From Puia sp. (lineage in GTDB: Bacteria > Bacteroidota > Bacteroidia > Chitinophagales > Chitinophagaceae), in assembly GCA_031292515.1 (NCBI GenBank), contig JARLGZ010000247.1, positions 62,001 to 126,000 of the forward strand: a stretch of 64,000 nucleotides of DNA, read 5' to 3'. This document shows, piece after piece, positions 28,198-37,563 of the stretch. Made by a program: the position numbers and the translations under genes. Numbering within the stretch: the stretch's first letter is position 1; each line of letters starts with the position of its first letter. A model generated the notes under the pieces. That model was not told the DNA's origin. It saw nothing but the letters and a program-made list of their open reading frames with translations, and did no database searches.

Positions 28198-29700
28198 ATG
28201 CTTTTTATGCCTGATAAAGTCCTCAAAAGAAGGTTGACATTTTTATGTTGCCTTGTTTCTTGCAGTGTTATCGCTCAAGAAAATGTCAGTATTTTTTTGC
28301 ATACCGACAAGGAAATTTACCGTCCGGGAGAATCGGTATGGTTTGCAAGTTATATTCTCAATAGGGATCAATCCATCATGGAGCGGCAGCATGTCTTACA
28401 TACGGTTATCATTGACACAATCGAAAAGACAGCACTACAGCACAATCGTTTTTCCATACGGGAAGGGCTGAGCCACGGAGCGGTTGACCTACCGGACAGC
28501 CTGGTCGACGGGAATTACCTATTGGTCGCCTATACTGATGAGAATCTCCGTCACCCGGAACCGGTATTTTCGCAACCTATCCACGTCCGAAAACGGTCGT
28601 TCAGTTATTTGGAGGCGGATTTCTTGCCTTTGATTCAAAGTGCCTGGACCATCAAAATGACAACCGACACGCTTTTCTATAAAGAACAGAGCTTTGTAAC
28701 CCTCTCTATCCATATTCAGGACAGCGCCGGAAATCCATTGCGGGCGATTTTTTCCCTTGGAGTGACGGCAGCCGGTAAAAGTGGAACTGGAGAGATCACG
28801 AGATATCAGCCGGATACATCCCGCATGGTCGGATACGCCAGCGGACATATTGATCCTGACTATGGGTACGTCATTAACAAGAAAAAGCCTGTTAAGAAGC
28901 CGGTACGGTTGGCTATTTTGGGGGACCGATTGATCACCTTTCGGACCGACTCGACCGGCAAATTCGAACTGCCGTATCAATTGCTGGAAGCCCCCTATGG
29001 TAAACGACTATATATCGGTGTGTCCAATGATAACTCCTCCGATTTGAATATAATTGTCAGGCATGCTACCGATTCCCTGGATAGCTTGTTGGCTTGCCGG
29101 CGGTATCCAGCCTTCTTAAATCAAAAAATCGTGAACGACTCGAATGGAAGCGGCTCCGTCGAAGCGAAGGGGACGCCGTTGGCCGCCTTGGTAACCGCTA
29201 AAATGAATGACGACAATGACCCCGGTAATACAAAAGGGGACTGTAACCGGGATATCGTATACCTTACCCATGGCCTGTTCCCCCTACAGCCCGGTGGTCC
29301 CGATCTGGCCGGAGGAAAAATATTGAATTGGACCTATGCGGATCGCCATCAATACAATACCGAAAAGCCCATCGAGGGGCAGTCTTATATATACAATGGA
29401 CATGACCGACGTTTTACCGCCAATGGAGATGGCACGTTCGCCTATCATTGTGCATCTGTCTCCCCGTCCACTTTTATGACGCTCCTGGATCCCGTCGAGC
29501 TTCCCAGGAATTTTTCTGGCGATCTTGATTTTCTCAAATCGACCATTTTTTGGGCGCCGCTCATTCAAACCGATGAAAACGGAGATGCCCGGATATCTTT
29601 CTCCACCAATCACTTGGACGGGAAATTCGCCTGCACGCTACAAGGACTCAGCGGTGCCGGGCCTATTTATGGGAAGGTGTATTTCACGGTTATCCCATAA
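28198..29700 (+). CDS. Exported MG2/macroglobulin-like protein
   Basis: 500 aa from the ATG at 28198; a second ATG at 28207 and an upstream TTG at 28177 are also possible. The signal peptide ends near CCLVSCSVIAQ. Residues 25-110 match the macroglobulin MG2-type domain common in Bacteroidota (FLHTDKEIYRPGESVWFASY, then VDGNYLLVAYTDE). Further Ig-like segments follow to the C-terminus. Family members are often 700-900 aa with a plug-like region, so this is a short version. The role is probably at the cell surface or periplasm; no catalytic motif is visible. Confidence 0.78.
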   Translation: MLFMPDKVLKRRLTFLCCLVSCSVIAQENVSIFLHTDKEIYRPGESVWFASYILNRDQSIMERQHVLHTVIIDTIEKTALQHNRFSIREGLSHGAVDLPDSLVDGNYLLVAYTDENLRHPEPVFSQPIHVRKRSFSYLEADFLPLIQSAWTIKMTTDTLFYKEQSFVTLSIHIQDSAGNPLRAIFSLGVTAAGKSGTGEITRYQPDTSRMVGYASGHIDPDYGYVINKKKPVKKPVRLAILGDRLITFRTDSTGKFELPYQLLEAPYGKRLYIGVSNDNSSDLNIIVRHATDSLDSLLACRRYPAFLNQKIVNDSNGSGSVEAKGTPLAALVTAKMNDDNDPGNTKGDCNRDIVYLTHGLFPLQPGGPDLAGGKILNWTYADRHQYNTEKPIEGQSYIYNGHDRRFTANGDGTFAYHCASVSPSTFMTLLDPVELPRNFSGDLDFLKSTIFWAPLIQTDENGDARISFSTNHLDGKFACTLQGLSGAGPIYGKVYFTVIP

Positions 29701-29784
29701 ATCCGGTCTTTCTGCTGCCTTGGACACCTGTTTGGCTATAGCAATTTCAAAATCGCTCGAATTCCGGAAAACGATACGCTACGA

Positions 29785-30282
29785 CTATTTCCCGGTTTTT
29801 TCTATGGCATTCACCAGTTTGGTTAACCAACTAGTGTCTGAAAAAGGTTGATCGAGTGCCCAGGTAGTAATGTTATTGTCTGTCAACTTTTTGGTGAGCA
29901 ATACTGGCAAAACGATCCCCCCATTACCCGGCAAGAAACAATCAAGTATTTTGTATCCGACCTCCGTCTTTATAACATGCGCCCAATATGCCACTTCATT
30001 TTCTTGAAAATCTACAACAAATGAACCCGGGAAAAATTCCACGTTTTCAAGTGCCCACCCTATTTCCTGAATGAGGTCTTTCGGCAAAGCCTTTTCCTCG
30101 GGCGGTACTTCCTGCTCATAGGCCAATCCATGCGGCGATGTCAGACTACTGGCTTCTATTTTTAGCACAATAAGCCGGCTCCGAAAGGCTACGCGGTATT
30201 TCTGCAACCCGTTTTCGAAGAACGTCTCTGCAGACCCTTCTTGCCTTTTATTGTCGTATTCAAATTGAAACGGTATTGCCAT
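29785..30282 (-). CDS. Unknown 165-residue protein
   Basis: Begins MAIPFQFEYDNKRQEGS, without signal peptide; mixed alpha/beta composition with EIGWALENVEFFPGSFVVDF. It is the last of four minus-strand genes that begin with the sigma factor at 32584, with 41 bp to the orphan anti-sigma domain upstream. No family recognised. It is convergent with the MG2 gene. Confidence 0.6.
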   Translation of the reverse strand: MAIPFQFEYDNKRQEGSAETFFENGLQKYRVAFRSRLIVLKIEASSLTSPHGLAYEQEVPPEEKALPKDLIQEIGWALENVEFFPGSFVVDFQENEVAYWAHVIKTEVGYKILDCFLPGNGGIVLPVLLTKKLTDNNITTWALDQPFSDTSWLTKLVNAIEKTGK

Positions 30283-30323
30283 AGGTTATCAATACGGTAT
30301 TGTTTTTTCTTTGATCCTTCCTG

Positions 30324-30551
30324 CTACCGAAACCTGGTTAATGGCGACTTCGATTTTCTCCCTTTTTGGGGTAACAGATAGTCCTTGAGGCTATTGACGA
30401 CATAGTCGATGTCGGTCAACCGCTCAAATTTAACTCTATTTGCACGAGACCGGGCTATCCAATTTTTAAGCTGTACCCCTTCCGCAGGTGTTAGAGCGTT
30501 GTGTAAATGCTTGCTTAGGAGATCGGCAATGGCTTCATTGTCTTCAGACAT
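30324..30551 (-). CDS. Orphan anti-sigma domain (FecR N-terminus only)
   Basis: 75 aa. The sequence (LLSKHLHNALTPAEGVQLKN, then WIARSRANRVKFERLTD) aligns with the cytoplasmic anti-sigma domain of FecR proteins in this window, for example the first 70 residues of the protein at 21880. It then stops after a basic tail (PQKGRKSKSPLTRFR) with no membrane helix or periplasmic part. It could be a soluble sigma-binding protein that buffers the nearby sigma factor, or the remnant of a second fecR. It lies 74 bp after the full-length fecR, in the same operon. Confidence 0.7.
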   Translation of the reverse strand: MSEDNEAIADLLSKHLHNALTPAEGVQLKNWIARSRANRVKFERLTDIDYVVNSLKDYLLPQKGRKSKSPLTRFR

Positions 30552-30625
30552 GTCTATTTTCTTGTGAGTGATTTAAAAATAGCGACACGATATCGCCAAG
30601 AGCAATAAGTTGTTGAATGCATGCT

Positions 30626-31870
30626 TTACGGCGTAACCGTCACTTGTTTCCCTGCTACCAGAAAGTGAACATGCTCTCCTTCAAGTCCCTTCAAAACCGA
30701 CGAAAGAGGCATAGTGCGCTGGATCTTTCCCATGAATTCCTGCGGGTCAATCTTACCTTGATAGACCACAGACACATCATACCAACGGGCGAGCTGGCGC
30801 ATAGTCGTCTCAAGACTGGCGTGGTCGAAGTGGAAGTAGCCGTTTTTCCAGGCGGTGATCTCTTCGACATTGACGTGATGAAGGGTTTTCAAAGCGCCAT
30901 TTTTTGGTAAGACTGCTTCTTCGGCGGGCTTTAGCAGGGTAGAAGAACCGCCATACCCGTAGCGGACGGTTCCCTCTACGAGCGTAGCGCGTTCCGCGTC
31001 TTCATCAGCATAAGCCATTGCATTGAAGGACGTCCCCAGGACCTCGATCGTACCTCCCTCGGCGCCTGCGGGACTGTTCCGAATATGTACGCGGAAAGGA
31101 TGAGCGACGTCCCTGGCTACCTCGAAATACGCTTCCCCGGTTAATTCCACGTCCCGGCTGTCGCCGGTGAACGAAACCGGATAGCGAATCGAAGAAGCAT
31201 TGTTGAGCCAAATGTGCGTGCCGTCAGGCAGGAAGAGCGCAAACTGGCCGGCCCTCGGTGTCGCAAGCACGTTGAAGCTGGGCGCTGCCGGTTTTTCGGA
31301 GGCGACGGCGCGGTACGTCAACGTTCCATTCCGCTTGTCGACCTGGGCAATTCCCTGATGGGTTATAACGCCGTCGGCGGCAGAATCAAGAGTGACAACA
31401 TGCCCATCGGTGAGCGTAAGGGTGGCCTTGTTGCTTCCTGGCTGGACGTCGCCAGGTATAGGTGGCGCAACAGCGACGGCGGCCGGAGCCTGGTGGACAC
31501 GAAGCAAATAGACAACGCTGGCAACGGCCACCAACACACACCCAACCAATCCATAAAGCCACCAGCGGGATCTTGTGGAATTCAGCATAGGCGTGACGGG
31601 TGTTTCTTCGGTGGTTTCCCGGTCTACCCAAACGCCTTCCGATTGAAGCCGACCCTCTAATTTTTTCCAAATGTGCAGATGGCCTATTTCCTCCAAATGG
31701 AGAAGTTGGTTCCTTGTCCAGGTGGGGTCGTTGCGAAATCTTTCTATCATGGATGCTCGGTCCTCTCCGTCTGCGATCCATTCATGCAGTACAGCTTCTT
31801 CTGCTACGGTGAGCGGTTCTTCGCGGATGTATTTACTCAGAATAGGGTCGATTTCAAATGGTTCATCCAT
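30626..31870 (-). CDS. FecR-family anti-sigma factor
   Basis: 414 aa with all standard parts. The cytoplasmic domain is at 1-80 (LTVAEEAVLHEWIADGED), a membrane helix at about 108-126 (WLYGLVGCVLVAVASVVYLL), and the FecR domain at about 210-310 (LPDGTHIWLNNASSIRYPVS, VELTGEAYFEV). The DUF4974 domain is at about 345-412 (ASLETTMRQLARWYDVSV). It is read from the same transcript as the sigma factor 69 bp upstream. No SusC/SusD is next to it in this window, so the receptor must act from elsewhere. Confidence 0.94.
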   Translation of the reverse strand: MDEPFEIDPILSKYIREEPLTVAEEAVLHEWIADGEDRASMIERFRNDPTWTRNQLLHLEEIGHLHIWKKLEGRLQSEGVWVDRETTEETPVTPMLNSTRSRWWLYGLVGCVLVAVASVVYLLRVHQAPAAVAVAPPIPGDVQPGSNKATLTLTDGHVVTLDSAADGVITHQGIAQVDKRNGTLTYRAVASEKPAAPSFNVLATPRAGQFALFLPDGTHIWLNNASSIRYPVSFTGDSRDVELTGEAYFEVARDVAHPFRVHIRNSPAGAEGGTIEVLGTSFNAMAYADEDAERATLVEGTVRYGYGGSSTLLKPAEEAVLPKNGALKTLHHVNVEEITAWKNGYFHFDHASLETTMRQLARWYDVSVVYQGKIDPQEFMGKIQRTMPLSSVLKGLEGEHVHFLVAGKQVTVTP

Positions 31871-31939
31871 AGTTAAAATGTTCGTCCGGTGGACTATAAA
31901 GTCTAAACGTCACTAATATCGCGATAACCATCCCACGAG

Positions 31940-32584
31940 TCAGAATTTCATCGAGAGCGGTAATAATAGGTAAATAACGGCCGCCAGGATAATACAAATA
32001 CTACCCTCGATCAGCCATTTGAATCGGCCACTCTCTCGCAGTGCAATGATCGCCTTTGTTTTATGATTTAGGACGGTTTGTGGATTGAGCCCTAATTCGT
32101 GGGCAATTTCTGCCGTGTTCTTGTGCTTGAAAAAATAGAGTAATAGAACGGCCCTGCGCTGCCGTGGCAGCTTCTCGATCTCCGCGTGGAGCTCTTGCAG
32201 GAGAATAGCCCTGACCCGCTCCGTTTCAGCCTGCTGTTCAATGGAACCGGATTCCAGGTAGGCGATATCGACGTGACTTTCACGTCGCTGGGTCTTGGCA
32301 CGCAGGTAATCAATGGCTTCATTGCGCACGATAACATAAAGCCACCGTTTGACATGTTCATACGACCGCATGGCCATTCTCGCCTGATAAAGTTTGTAAA
32401 AGCCACTGGACACGATATCTTCGGCGTCAACCTTCGAATAAATGATATTTTCCACAAAATACGTTAACGGTTTTACCAACTGTTCAAAGATCACCCGAAA
32501 GGCATCCTTATTGCCCTCCCGGAATGAAGTCATGACCGCTTCCTCGTTCTTCAACCGAACTTGCTCTTGTCGGATTTCCTGCAT
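31940..32584 (-). CDS. ECF sigma factor, FecI-like
   Basis: 214 aa. Region 2 is at about 25-95 (VDAEDIVSSGFYKLYQARM, VKRWLYVIVRNEAIDYLRAK) and region 4 at about 130-190 (LPRQRRAVLLLYFFKHKNTA, HELGLNPQTVLNHKTKAI). A C-terminal membrane-like segment (SICIILAAVIYLLLPLSM) is present, as in the other FecI-type sigma factors here. It heads a four-gene operon: sigma, FecR, orphan anti-sigma domain, unknown protein. Confidence 0.93.
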   Translation of the reverse strand: MQEIRQEQVRLKNEEAVMTSFREGNKDAFRVIFEQLVKPLTYFVENIIYSKVDAEDIVSSGFYKLYQARMAMRSYEHVKRWLYVIVRNEAIDYLRAKTQRRESHVDIAYLESGSIEQQAETERVRAILLQELHAEIEKLPRQRRAVLLLYFFKHKNTAEIAHELGLNPQTVLNHKTKAIIALRESGRFKWLIEGSICIILAAVIYLLLPLSMKF

Positions 32585-33208
32585 CTACAAAAACTTATAG
32601 GGATTGATCAATCGTTTCGTAAGAAAAGGTGCTGGTTCGGCGGCATGATCGATTTGTCCGCTATCTGGGTGAAAGAAAGGTTCCTTGGTATTGACAATCA
32701 TACGATTAACCTACTTTAAATGGATGGGTTTAATCTCATATTACTAAAAAAAACGCTTATTTCCGTGAGTTTGCACGGAATTGCCGGGAAAAATTATCTA
32801 TGCCCCTTCCCCTTAGAGCTTAAAGGTTGACAATCAACATGTAAATGGATAAGCCTGCTATTGGGTGCAGATGCAGTAATGGTGGCCAGGATAGAAATGG
32901 ACAATGACCCCTTTTGCAGAAAGGAGATAGTTGGATAGTTGTTCAGCGCAATTTGTTAGATCGGCTTGTCCTCAATGACATTTCTCGCTTCATCAGAGCG
33001 ACCTTTCTTATGTCGGCCATCAGTTTGGTCATCACCCTTGTATTTCACGGATTTGACCTTTATATGGACGAACACCCCAAATCATCGGACACAAACATTC
33101 ATACAAAAAGGCCTCGATTATATACCTTAGCCGTATCGCACCCTGACTGCAAGTATTTCTATCGCGGCCCCCAAAAATAAGTAGTAGAATATATCCGGAC
33201 ACTCCGTT
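32585..33208. other. Intergenic region, no supported gene
   Basis: About 620 bp upstream of the sigma operon. An 88-codon frame (32914-33180, TTG start) has one hydrophobic segment but an otherwise random composition, and is not called. Nothing else recognised. Confidence 0.5.
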
Positions 33209-33442
33209 TCAAAACCAAAATGATAATACTGCCTCTTTAAAATAATTCGGAATGAACAAGACCGACAAAACGAAACGATCGTTCTTTGGAAATTCAATCG
33301 GAATCGAATTACTCTCCTCTGGGACCCAATCGTGGTTGGAAGCAAATTCAGGATCAGATTTAATAACAGCAAGGATTTCCGCAGCTTCCGTGTACTCGTA
33401 GAGGGAATCAATCAAAGAACACAAGTTATCCATCGGGAGCAA
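33209..33442 (-). CDS. Unknown 77-residue protein
   Basis: Starts MLPMDNLCSLIDSLYEYTEA and continues with SNHDWVPEESNSIPIEFP, a protein-like mix with a hydrophobic C-terminal strand (FVLSVLFIPNYFKEAVLSF). Overlapping frames look random by comparison. It is divergent from the gene at 33529 with 86 bp between. No family recognised. Confidence 0.45.
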   Translation of the reverse strand: MLPMDNLCSLIDSLYEYTEAAEILAVIKSDPEFASNHDWVPEESNSIPIEFPKNDRFVLSVLFIPNYFKEAVLSFWF

Positions 33443-33528
33443 ATTCTTGAATAGTATATTAATCAGCTTGGGGTTCCTCGTTCATTGTCAACACAGTTCA
33501 GGAAACCATTAAAATTCATTTCACATCT

Positions 33529-34305
33529 ATGCTAAAATCCTCATTGCTTGTTTTCATTATTGGTCTACTTGGAGGTCTATTCGGTGGGCTTACTGGTCGT
33601 GCCGAAAATAATATTGGTTGGACGGTAAAGCATAAAGCGGAACTGCTAACTCATGTAATAAGCTACGGGCAACGATGCGAATATGTTCCCTTTGACCAAA
33701 AGAATAAGGGCAAATTAATTTTTTATCTTGCGAGGAAAGTTGAATATTTATCGATACCACAGGAACAGAAACTGGAAGTTGCTGATCGGATATTTGATAT
33801 TGTTTTCCGCTACGTATTGGCCGATAGTATTGGATATTTCTCCGAAGTATCTTTTATCTTTTTCAACGACAAGGACAGCACTGTTTATTTTAAGGTCCCC
33901 TATAATTTAGCACTAAGGCTAAATACAAAAGTTAAATCCTATTCGACGGAGGAACGGTTTGAATTACTTTCAAATCTTCTCCCTTTACCTCATTTAAAAA
34001 TTGAAAATCCTTCGCAAACTTATAAAGATAGATTTATGGGCTTTGCTTTTCCATTGGAGCAGGACGGAGTGAAATTCGATGAGATTGCCATAGGAAACTA
34101 TTCAATTGACTTAGCTGCTATCATGTACGATTTTGTTCTAAGACGAAATAATAAGATCGTTTCAAGAATATTGGTTCAATACAATACTACGGATAAGTAC
34201 ACTGACATACATGCTGTCCCTGAATACCGGAATGAATATTTTATTGCCGCCGAATTTTTCACGCTTATCAAAAAGCACAATTCAACAATCATTTTTAAGG
34301 ACTAG
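33529..34305 (+). CDS. Exported single-repeat protein of unknown family (YVLADS family)
   Basis: 258 aa with a signal sequence (LLVFIIGLLGGLFGGLTGRA). It aligns over its whole length with the first half of the gene at 35782: LTHVISYGQRCEYVPFDQ with LSHIINAENAFDYIPYSD, FRYVLADSIGYFSEVSF with FSYVLADSLDFFSDVTL, and MYDFVLRRNNKIVSRI with VYDFVLKRDDKVVSKI. The pair are thus tandem paralogs, now separated by an insertion element. Function unknown; probably periplasmic or surface-located. Confidence 0.75.
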   Translation: MLKSSLLVFIIGLLGGLFGGLTGRAENNIGWTVKHKAELLTHVISYGQRCEYVPFDQKNKGKLIFYLARKVEYLSIPQEQKLEVADRIFDIVFRYVLADSIGYFSEVSFIFFNDKDSTVYFKVPYNLALRLNTKVKSYSTEERFELLSNLLPLPHLKIENPSQTYKDRFMGFAFPLEQDGVKFDEIAIGNYSIDLAAIMYDFVLRRNNKIVSRILVQYNTTDKYTDIHAVPEYRNEYFIAAEFFTLIKKHNSTIIFKD

Positions 34306-34415
34306 ACTTTGCTCTACTGATCAACAACAATTAACCATAAAACTGAGACGAATGCGAAAGATTCTGTTTCCTAATCCGCATGCTTTTATTTTACCCGAGG
34401 CATAAATAATTTTTT

Positions 34416-34424
34416 ATTTATATA
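34416..34424 (+). repeat. Target-site duplication of IS4-family element (left)
   Basis: ATTTATATA, identical to 35746-35754 on the other side of the element. The 9-bp length fits the IS4 family, and the perfect match means insertion was recent. Confidence 0.9.
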
Positions 34425-35745
34425 CAGTGTTGTTTCGATGTTGAATAAAAAAGTTCTTTGAAATTATTGTCTGTATTGGGTTTCAGCGGATTCTGGAATG
34501 GAAACGATTTGAAATTCACAGAATTTTGCTTTGTTTTAAAGTATTGATAATCAATGCTTATGAATCAGGGCAAATATGTCTTCTCTCAGATAATGGAACT
34601 CGTCTCTCATAAAGTATTTAATGCTTGCGTCAATAGATACAAAGGAGATTTTAAATCTAAACAGTTCTCATGCTGGAAGCAATTTTTGTGCATGGCTTTT
34701 GGTCAATTAACTCACCGGGAGAGTCTCTCAGATACTATAGTCTGCTTGCGAGCTAATGTTGGCAAACTATATCACCTGGGTATTGGTCAAGCCATTGCAA
34801 AAAGCACTTTATCTAACGCGAATGAAGGTCGGGATTACAGAATTTTCTCAGAGATAACCATGATCTTAATTGAAGAAGCAAAATCATTGTATCTAAAGGA
34901 AAGTGATCTGGAAGTTGACCTCAAAAACAATGTATTCGCAATAGATGCCACAGTCATCGATGTATGTCTGTCTGCTTTCAGTTGGGCAAAATTTAGAAAA
35001 ACAAAAGGCGGTATCAAAGTGCATGTTCAATTGGATCTGAAAACTGCCATTCCAGAATTTATCCAAATAACTCCGGCGTCGGTTCATGAGGTAAATATCT
35101 TGGATAATATCATCTTTCAGCCAGACAGTTTTTACGTCGTAGACCGCGGCTATACTGACTTTAGCAGATTGTATAATATACATAAGGCCAAAGCCTTTTT
35201 CATCACATGTGCTAAAGGCAATTTCAGTTTCTCACGGGTGTCGTCTGCATCTGTTAAAAAACTGGCCGGGGTCATATGTGATCAAACAATCCGCCTAAAC
35301 GGATACTATGCCCTAAAAGATTTTCCAGTTCGGCTGCGAAGAATAAAATTCTATGATGCTGAAAGTGACCGTGTCCTGGTTTTCCTGTCTAACAACTTTG
35401 AATTGAAGGCTACAGAAATAGCGCAGCTCTATAAGCATAGATGGAAAATCGAATTGTTCTTTAAATGGATCAAACAGCATCTAAAAATTAAATCTTTCTG
35501 GGGCAGGTCTGAGAACGCGGTGAAAATTCAAATTTGGATCGCCATTTCTGTTTACGTTCTGGTTGCCATTGCAAAGAAAAAGTTTCAGTTAAAGCAGTCC
35601 TTGTATGAAATTATCCAGGTAGTCAGTATCTGCATCTTTGATAAGGTGCCTTTACATGAACTATTCGCAAAACCTATACAACAAAATTTCAAAGAGCAAA
35701 ACGATAATCAGTTGAAAATCTTTTAATTAAGACGAAACGTTAGTG
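34425..35745 (+). mobile_element. Complete IS4-family insertion sequence
   Basis: 1321 bp. The imperfect terminal inverted repeats begin CAGTGTTGTTTCG on the left and CACTAACGTTTCG on the right strand (9 of 13 identical, then AT-rich similarity). A perfect 9-bp target duplication flanks it. One transposase gene fills most of the length and stops 19 bp before the right end. It sits in the gap between two paralogous genes and ends 36 bp before the ATG of the second, so it probably changes that gene's expression. Confidence 0.92.
34554..35726 (+). CDS. IS4-family transposase (DDE)
   Basis: 390 aa, intact. The N-terminal DUF4372-type domain (FSQIMELVSHKVFNACVNRY) is followed by the catalytic core. 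The acidic residues are the first Asp in FAIDATVIDV, the second in YVVDRGYTDF, and Glu in the signature YKHRWKIELFFKWIKQHL, which has the IS4 Y-x2-R-x3-E-x6-K spacing. No stop or frameshift is present, so the element is probably still active. Confidence 0.95.
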   Translation: MLMNQGKYVFSQIMELVSHKVFNACVNRYKGDFKSKQFSCWKQFLCMAFGQLTHRESLSDTIVCLRANVGKLYHLGIGQAIAKSTLSNANEGRDYRIFSEITMILIEEAKSLYLKESDLEVDLKNNVFAIDATVIDVCLSAFSWAKFRKTKGGIKVHVQLDLKTAIPEFIQITPASVHEVNILDNIIFQPDSFYVVDRGYTDFSRLYNIHKAKAFFITCAKGNFSFSRVSSASVKKLAGVICDQTIRLNGYYALKDFPVRLRRIKFYDAESDRVLVFLSNNFELKATEIAQLYKHRWKIELFFKWIKQHLKIKSFWGRSENAVKIQIWIAISVYVLVAIAKKKFQLKQSLYEIIQVVSICIFDKVPLHELFAKPIQQNFKEQNDNQLKIF

Positions 35746-35754
35746 ATTTATATA
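35746..35754 (+). repeat. Target-site duplication of IS4-family element (right)
   Basis: ATTTATATA, perfect copy of 34416-34424. Confidence 0.9.
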
Positions 35755-35781
35755 TATTATTTACTTTCTAATAACTAAGAG

Positions 35782-37188
35782 ATGAGATTGATTAATCTTC
35801 CCCTTGTCGGGGCCTTGCTACTTAGTACTAGCCTTTCTGTATCTGCTAAAAGTAAAATGTCGTGGCCAGTTTGGTATAGAGGGCAGGTATTATCGCATAT
35901 CATTAATGCCGAAAATGCGTTTGACTATATTCCCTATAGCGATAGCGCGAAAGGCAGGTTGGTCTTTCGATTCTCCAGGACTGATAATTATTTCCACGAA
36001 GAGGCGCAAGAGGAAAGAGTAAAAGCAGCGATGGATATATACAGAATGGTTTTTTCTTATGTGTTGGCGGACAGTCTGGATTTCTTTTCGGACGTTACAC
36101 TGAGCTTCTATTATGGCCTGGATACCAGCCTCCATATTGACTTTACGTATGGCCCGGGACTAATGGATAGTTTGAATATTAATGATAGGTCTCCGGAAGA
36201 GCGTTTGATATTGCTTTCCAGTGTTATTCCAATGCACAGCTTGATGGTGGACAACCCTTCGGATAAATATAAGCATAGAATAATAGGATTTAGTTTGCCA
36301 AGCAACGTAGAGTGGATGGGGTATAAATGGGATGAAATTGAAATGAGCAATTTTGCAACTGCTATAGCTTCTATCGTGTACGATTTTGTTTTAAAGCGGG
36401 ATGATAAGGTGGTTTCGAAGATTGTCATTCAATTTAACGAAAATTACCATGATCTAAATAATCCAGCAAGGGCAAATGTCTATCCGATAGATTGTGCTTT
36501 TATACAGGATATAAAAAATCGAAATTTAATGATGTTTGGAGGTATTGACGCCAACCTTGAAAAAACAGTATTGCCCACCAGCGTAGAGGAACGATTGGCG
36601 GCTATATCCTACCTGGTTCAAGGCGAAGCCCATTATTCCTACACCCCTCCGACCACAATGATGAAAGGTCGATGCACTTTTGATTTCTATTGTAAGAAGA
36701 GTAATACGGTTTTCCCTCATGACAATAATCCGCACTTAGTAGCCCAATTTTGGGCCAATCTTATCATGTCTTATTCATTTGCGGACAGTCTAAAAAACTA
36801 TGATACCATTACTGTTCGAATTTTTGATAAATATTTAAGTCCTGTAGGTGGATGGGCATTCCCTGTTCCAGATGCCTTTCCACATACTATAGAAGATAGC
36901 CGGATGACTGCGCTTTTAAATAGCTTACCCTTTACAGCAAAAGCTAATTTTAATAATAATGATTTTGAGATTTTGCTAGAGGAACTGCCCGACTACTCTC
37001 CAATAGAGCATTTGGGGATTTATGTAAGTATTCTAAGTTTTGTCACCTACGATTATGTTTTTAATCGGCAACACAGGCAGCCAATCATTTCATTCGTTAA
37101 TAAAAAAGACGAAGGTCAAAAATATTATCCGAGAGTGAAAGTGTACAATGGTGTTGTTTATTATTTGAAAAGTTTGACAAGACGATAA
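35782..37188 (+). CDS. Exported two-repeat protein of unknown family (YVLADS family)
   Basis: 468 aa with a signal peptide (LVGALLLSTSLSVSAKS). It holds two copies of one ~220-residue unit. Matching pairs are LSHIINAENAFDYIPYSDSA with ISYLVQGEAHYSYTPPTTMM, VFSYVLADSLDFFSDVTL with IMSYSFADSLKNYDTITV, and SIVYDFVLKRDDKVVSKI with SFVTYDYVFNRQHRQPII. The first unit is closest to the single-unit paralog at 33529. The inserted IS ends 36 bp upstream, so the native promoter is probably displaced. No catalytic motif seen; function unknown. Confidence 0.78.
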   Translation: MRLINLPLVGALLLSTSLSVSAKSKMSWPVWYRGQVLSHIINAENAFDYIPYSDSAKGRLVFRFSRTDNYFHEEAQEERVKAAMDIYRMVFSYVLADSLDFFSDVTLSFYYGLDTSLHIDFTYGPGLMDSLNINDRSPEERLILLSSVIPMHSLMVDNPSDKYKHRIIGFSLPSNVEWMGYKWDEIEMSNFATAIASIVYDFVLKRDDKVVSKIVIQFNENYHDLNNPARANVYPIDCAFIQDIKNRNLMMFGGIDANLEKTVLPTSVEERLAAISYLVQGEAHYSYTPPTTMMKGRCTFDFYCKKSNTVFPHDNNPHLVAQFWANLIMSYSFADSLKNYDTITVRIFDKYLSPVGGWAFPVPDAFPHTIEDSRMTALLNSLPFTAKANFNNNDFEILLEELPDYSPIEHLGIYVSILSFVTYDYVFNRQHRQPIISFVNKKDEGQKYYPRVKVYNGVVYYLKSLTRR

Positions 37189-37266
37189 ATCATGCTCCTC
37201 ACCGTTTCATACATCTCCTCACTAGCTCTGGCATTTTTGGGTACCATTACCTGTTAATCACATGGG

Positions 37267-37554
37267 ATGGGGACATCCTACAGCCTGGCTCACTACTATG
37301 AGCAGGAAAGCGATTCAATGCGTGCTCCTGAAATGTGCTTCGTCATGGTTGACAACCGTCAGCAAGCGGATCAATACTCTATGATTGGAATCTATCCCAC
37401 CTATTTTCTGCAAGATGATTTCGGAATAGAGCAGATCAGTATTCTTTTTTTGAACAAAATCGCCGCTCAGATCTGCGACCGAATGCAACGCCGGCATGCT
37501 GTCTTTGCCAATCAATGGCTGAGGGCGATTCAGCGGGAAGGCTTTCTCGGCTGA
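37267..37554 (+). CDS. Unknown 95-residue protein
   Basis: Starts MGTSYSLAHYYEQESDSM; cytoplasmic, mixed composition, with a helical C-terminus (SILFLNKIAAQICDRMQRRH). A hairpin with a T-run follows directly, which supports a real transcription unit. It is the first gene of the accessory region and has no type A or B element in front of it. No family recognised. Confidence 0.6.
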   Translation: MGTSYSLAHYYEQESDSMRAPEMCFVMVDNRQQADQYSMIGIYPTYFLQDDFGIEQISILFLNKIAAQICDRMQRRHAVFANQWLRAIQREGFLG

Positions 37555-37563
37555 CGATCGGAG

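Noticed and set aside
32914..33180. 88-codon + strand ORF
   Set aside because: TTG start, random-looking ends and no neighbour context; one hydrophobic stretch is not enough.
34211..34405. 64-codon ORF before the IS element
   Set aside because: Overlaps the end of the YVLADS-family gene in another frame and looks random.
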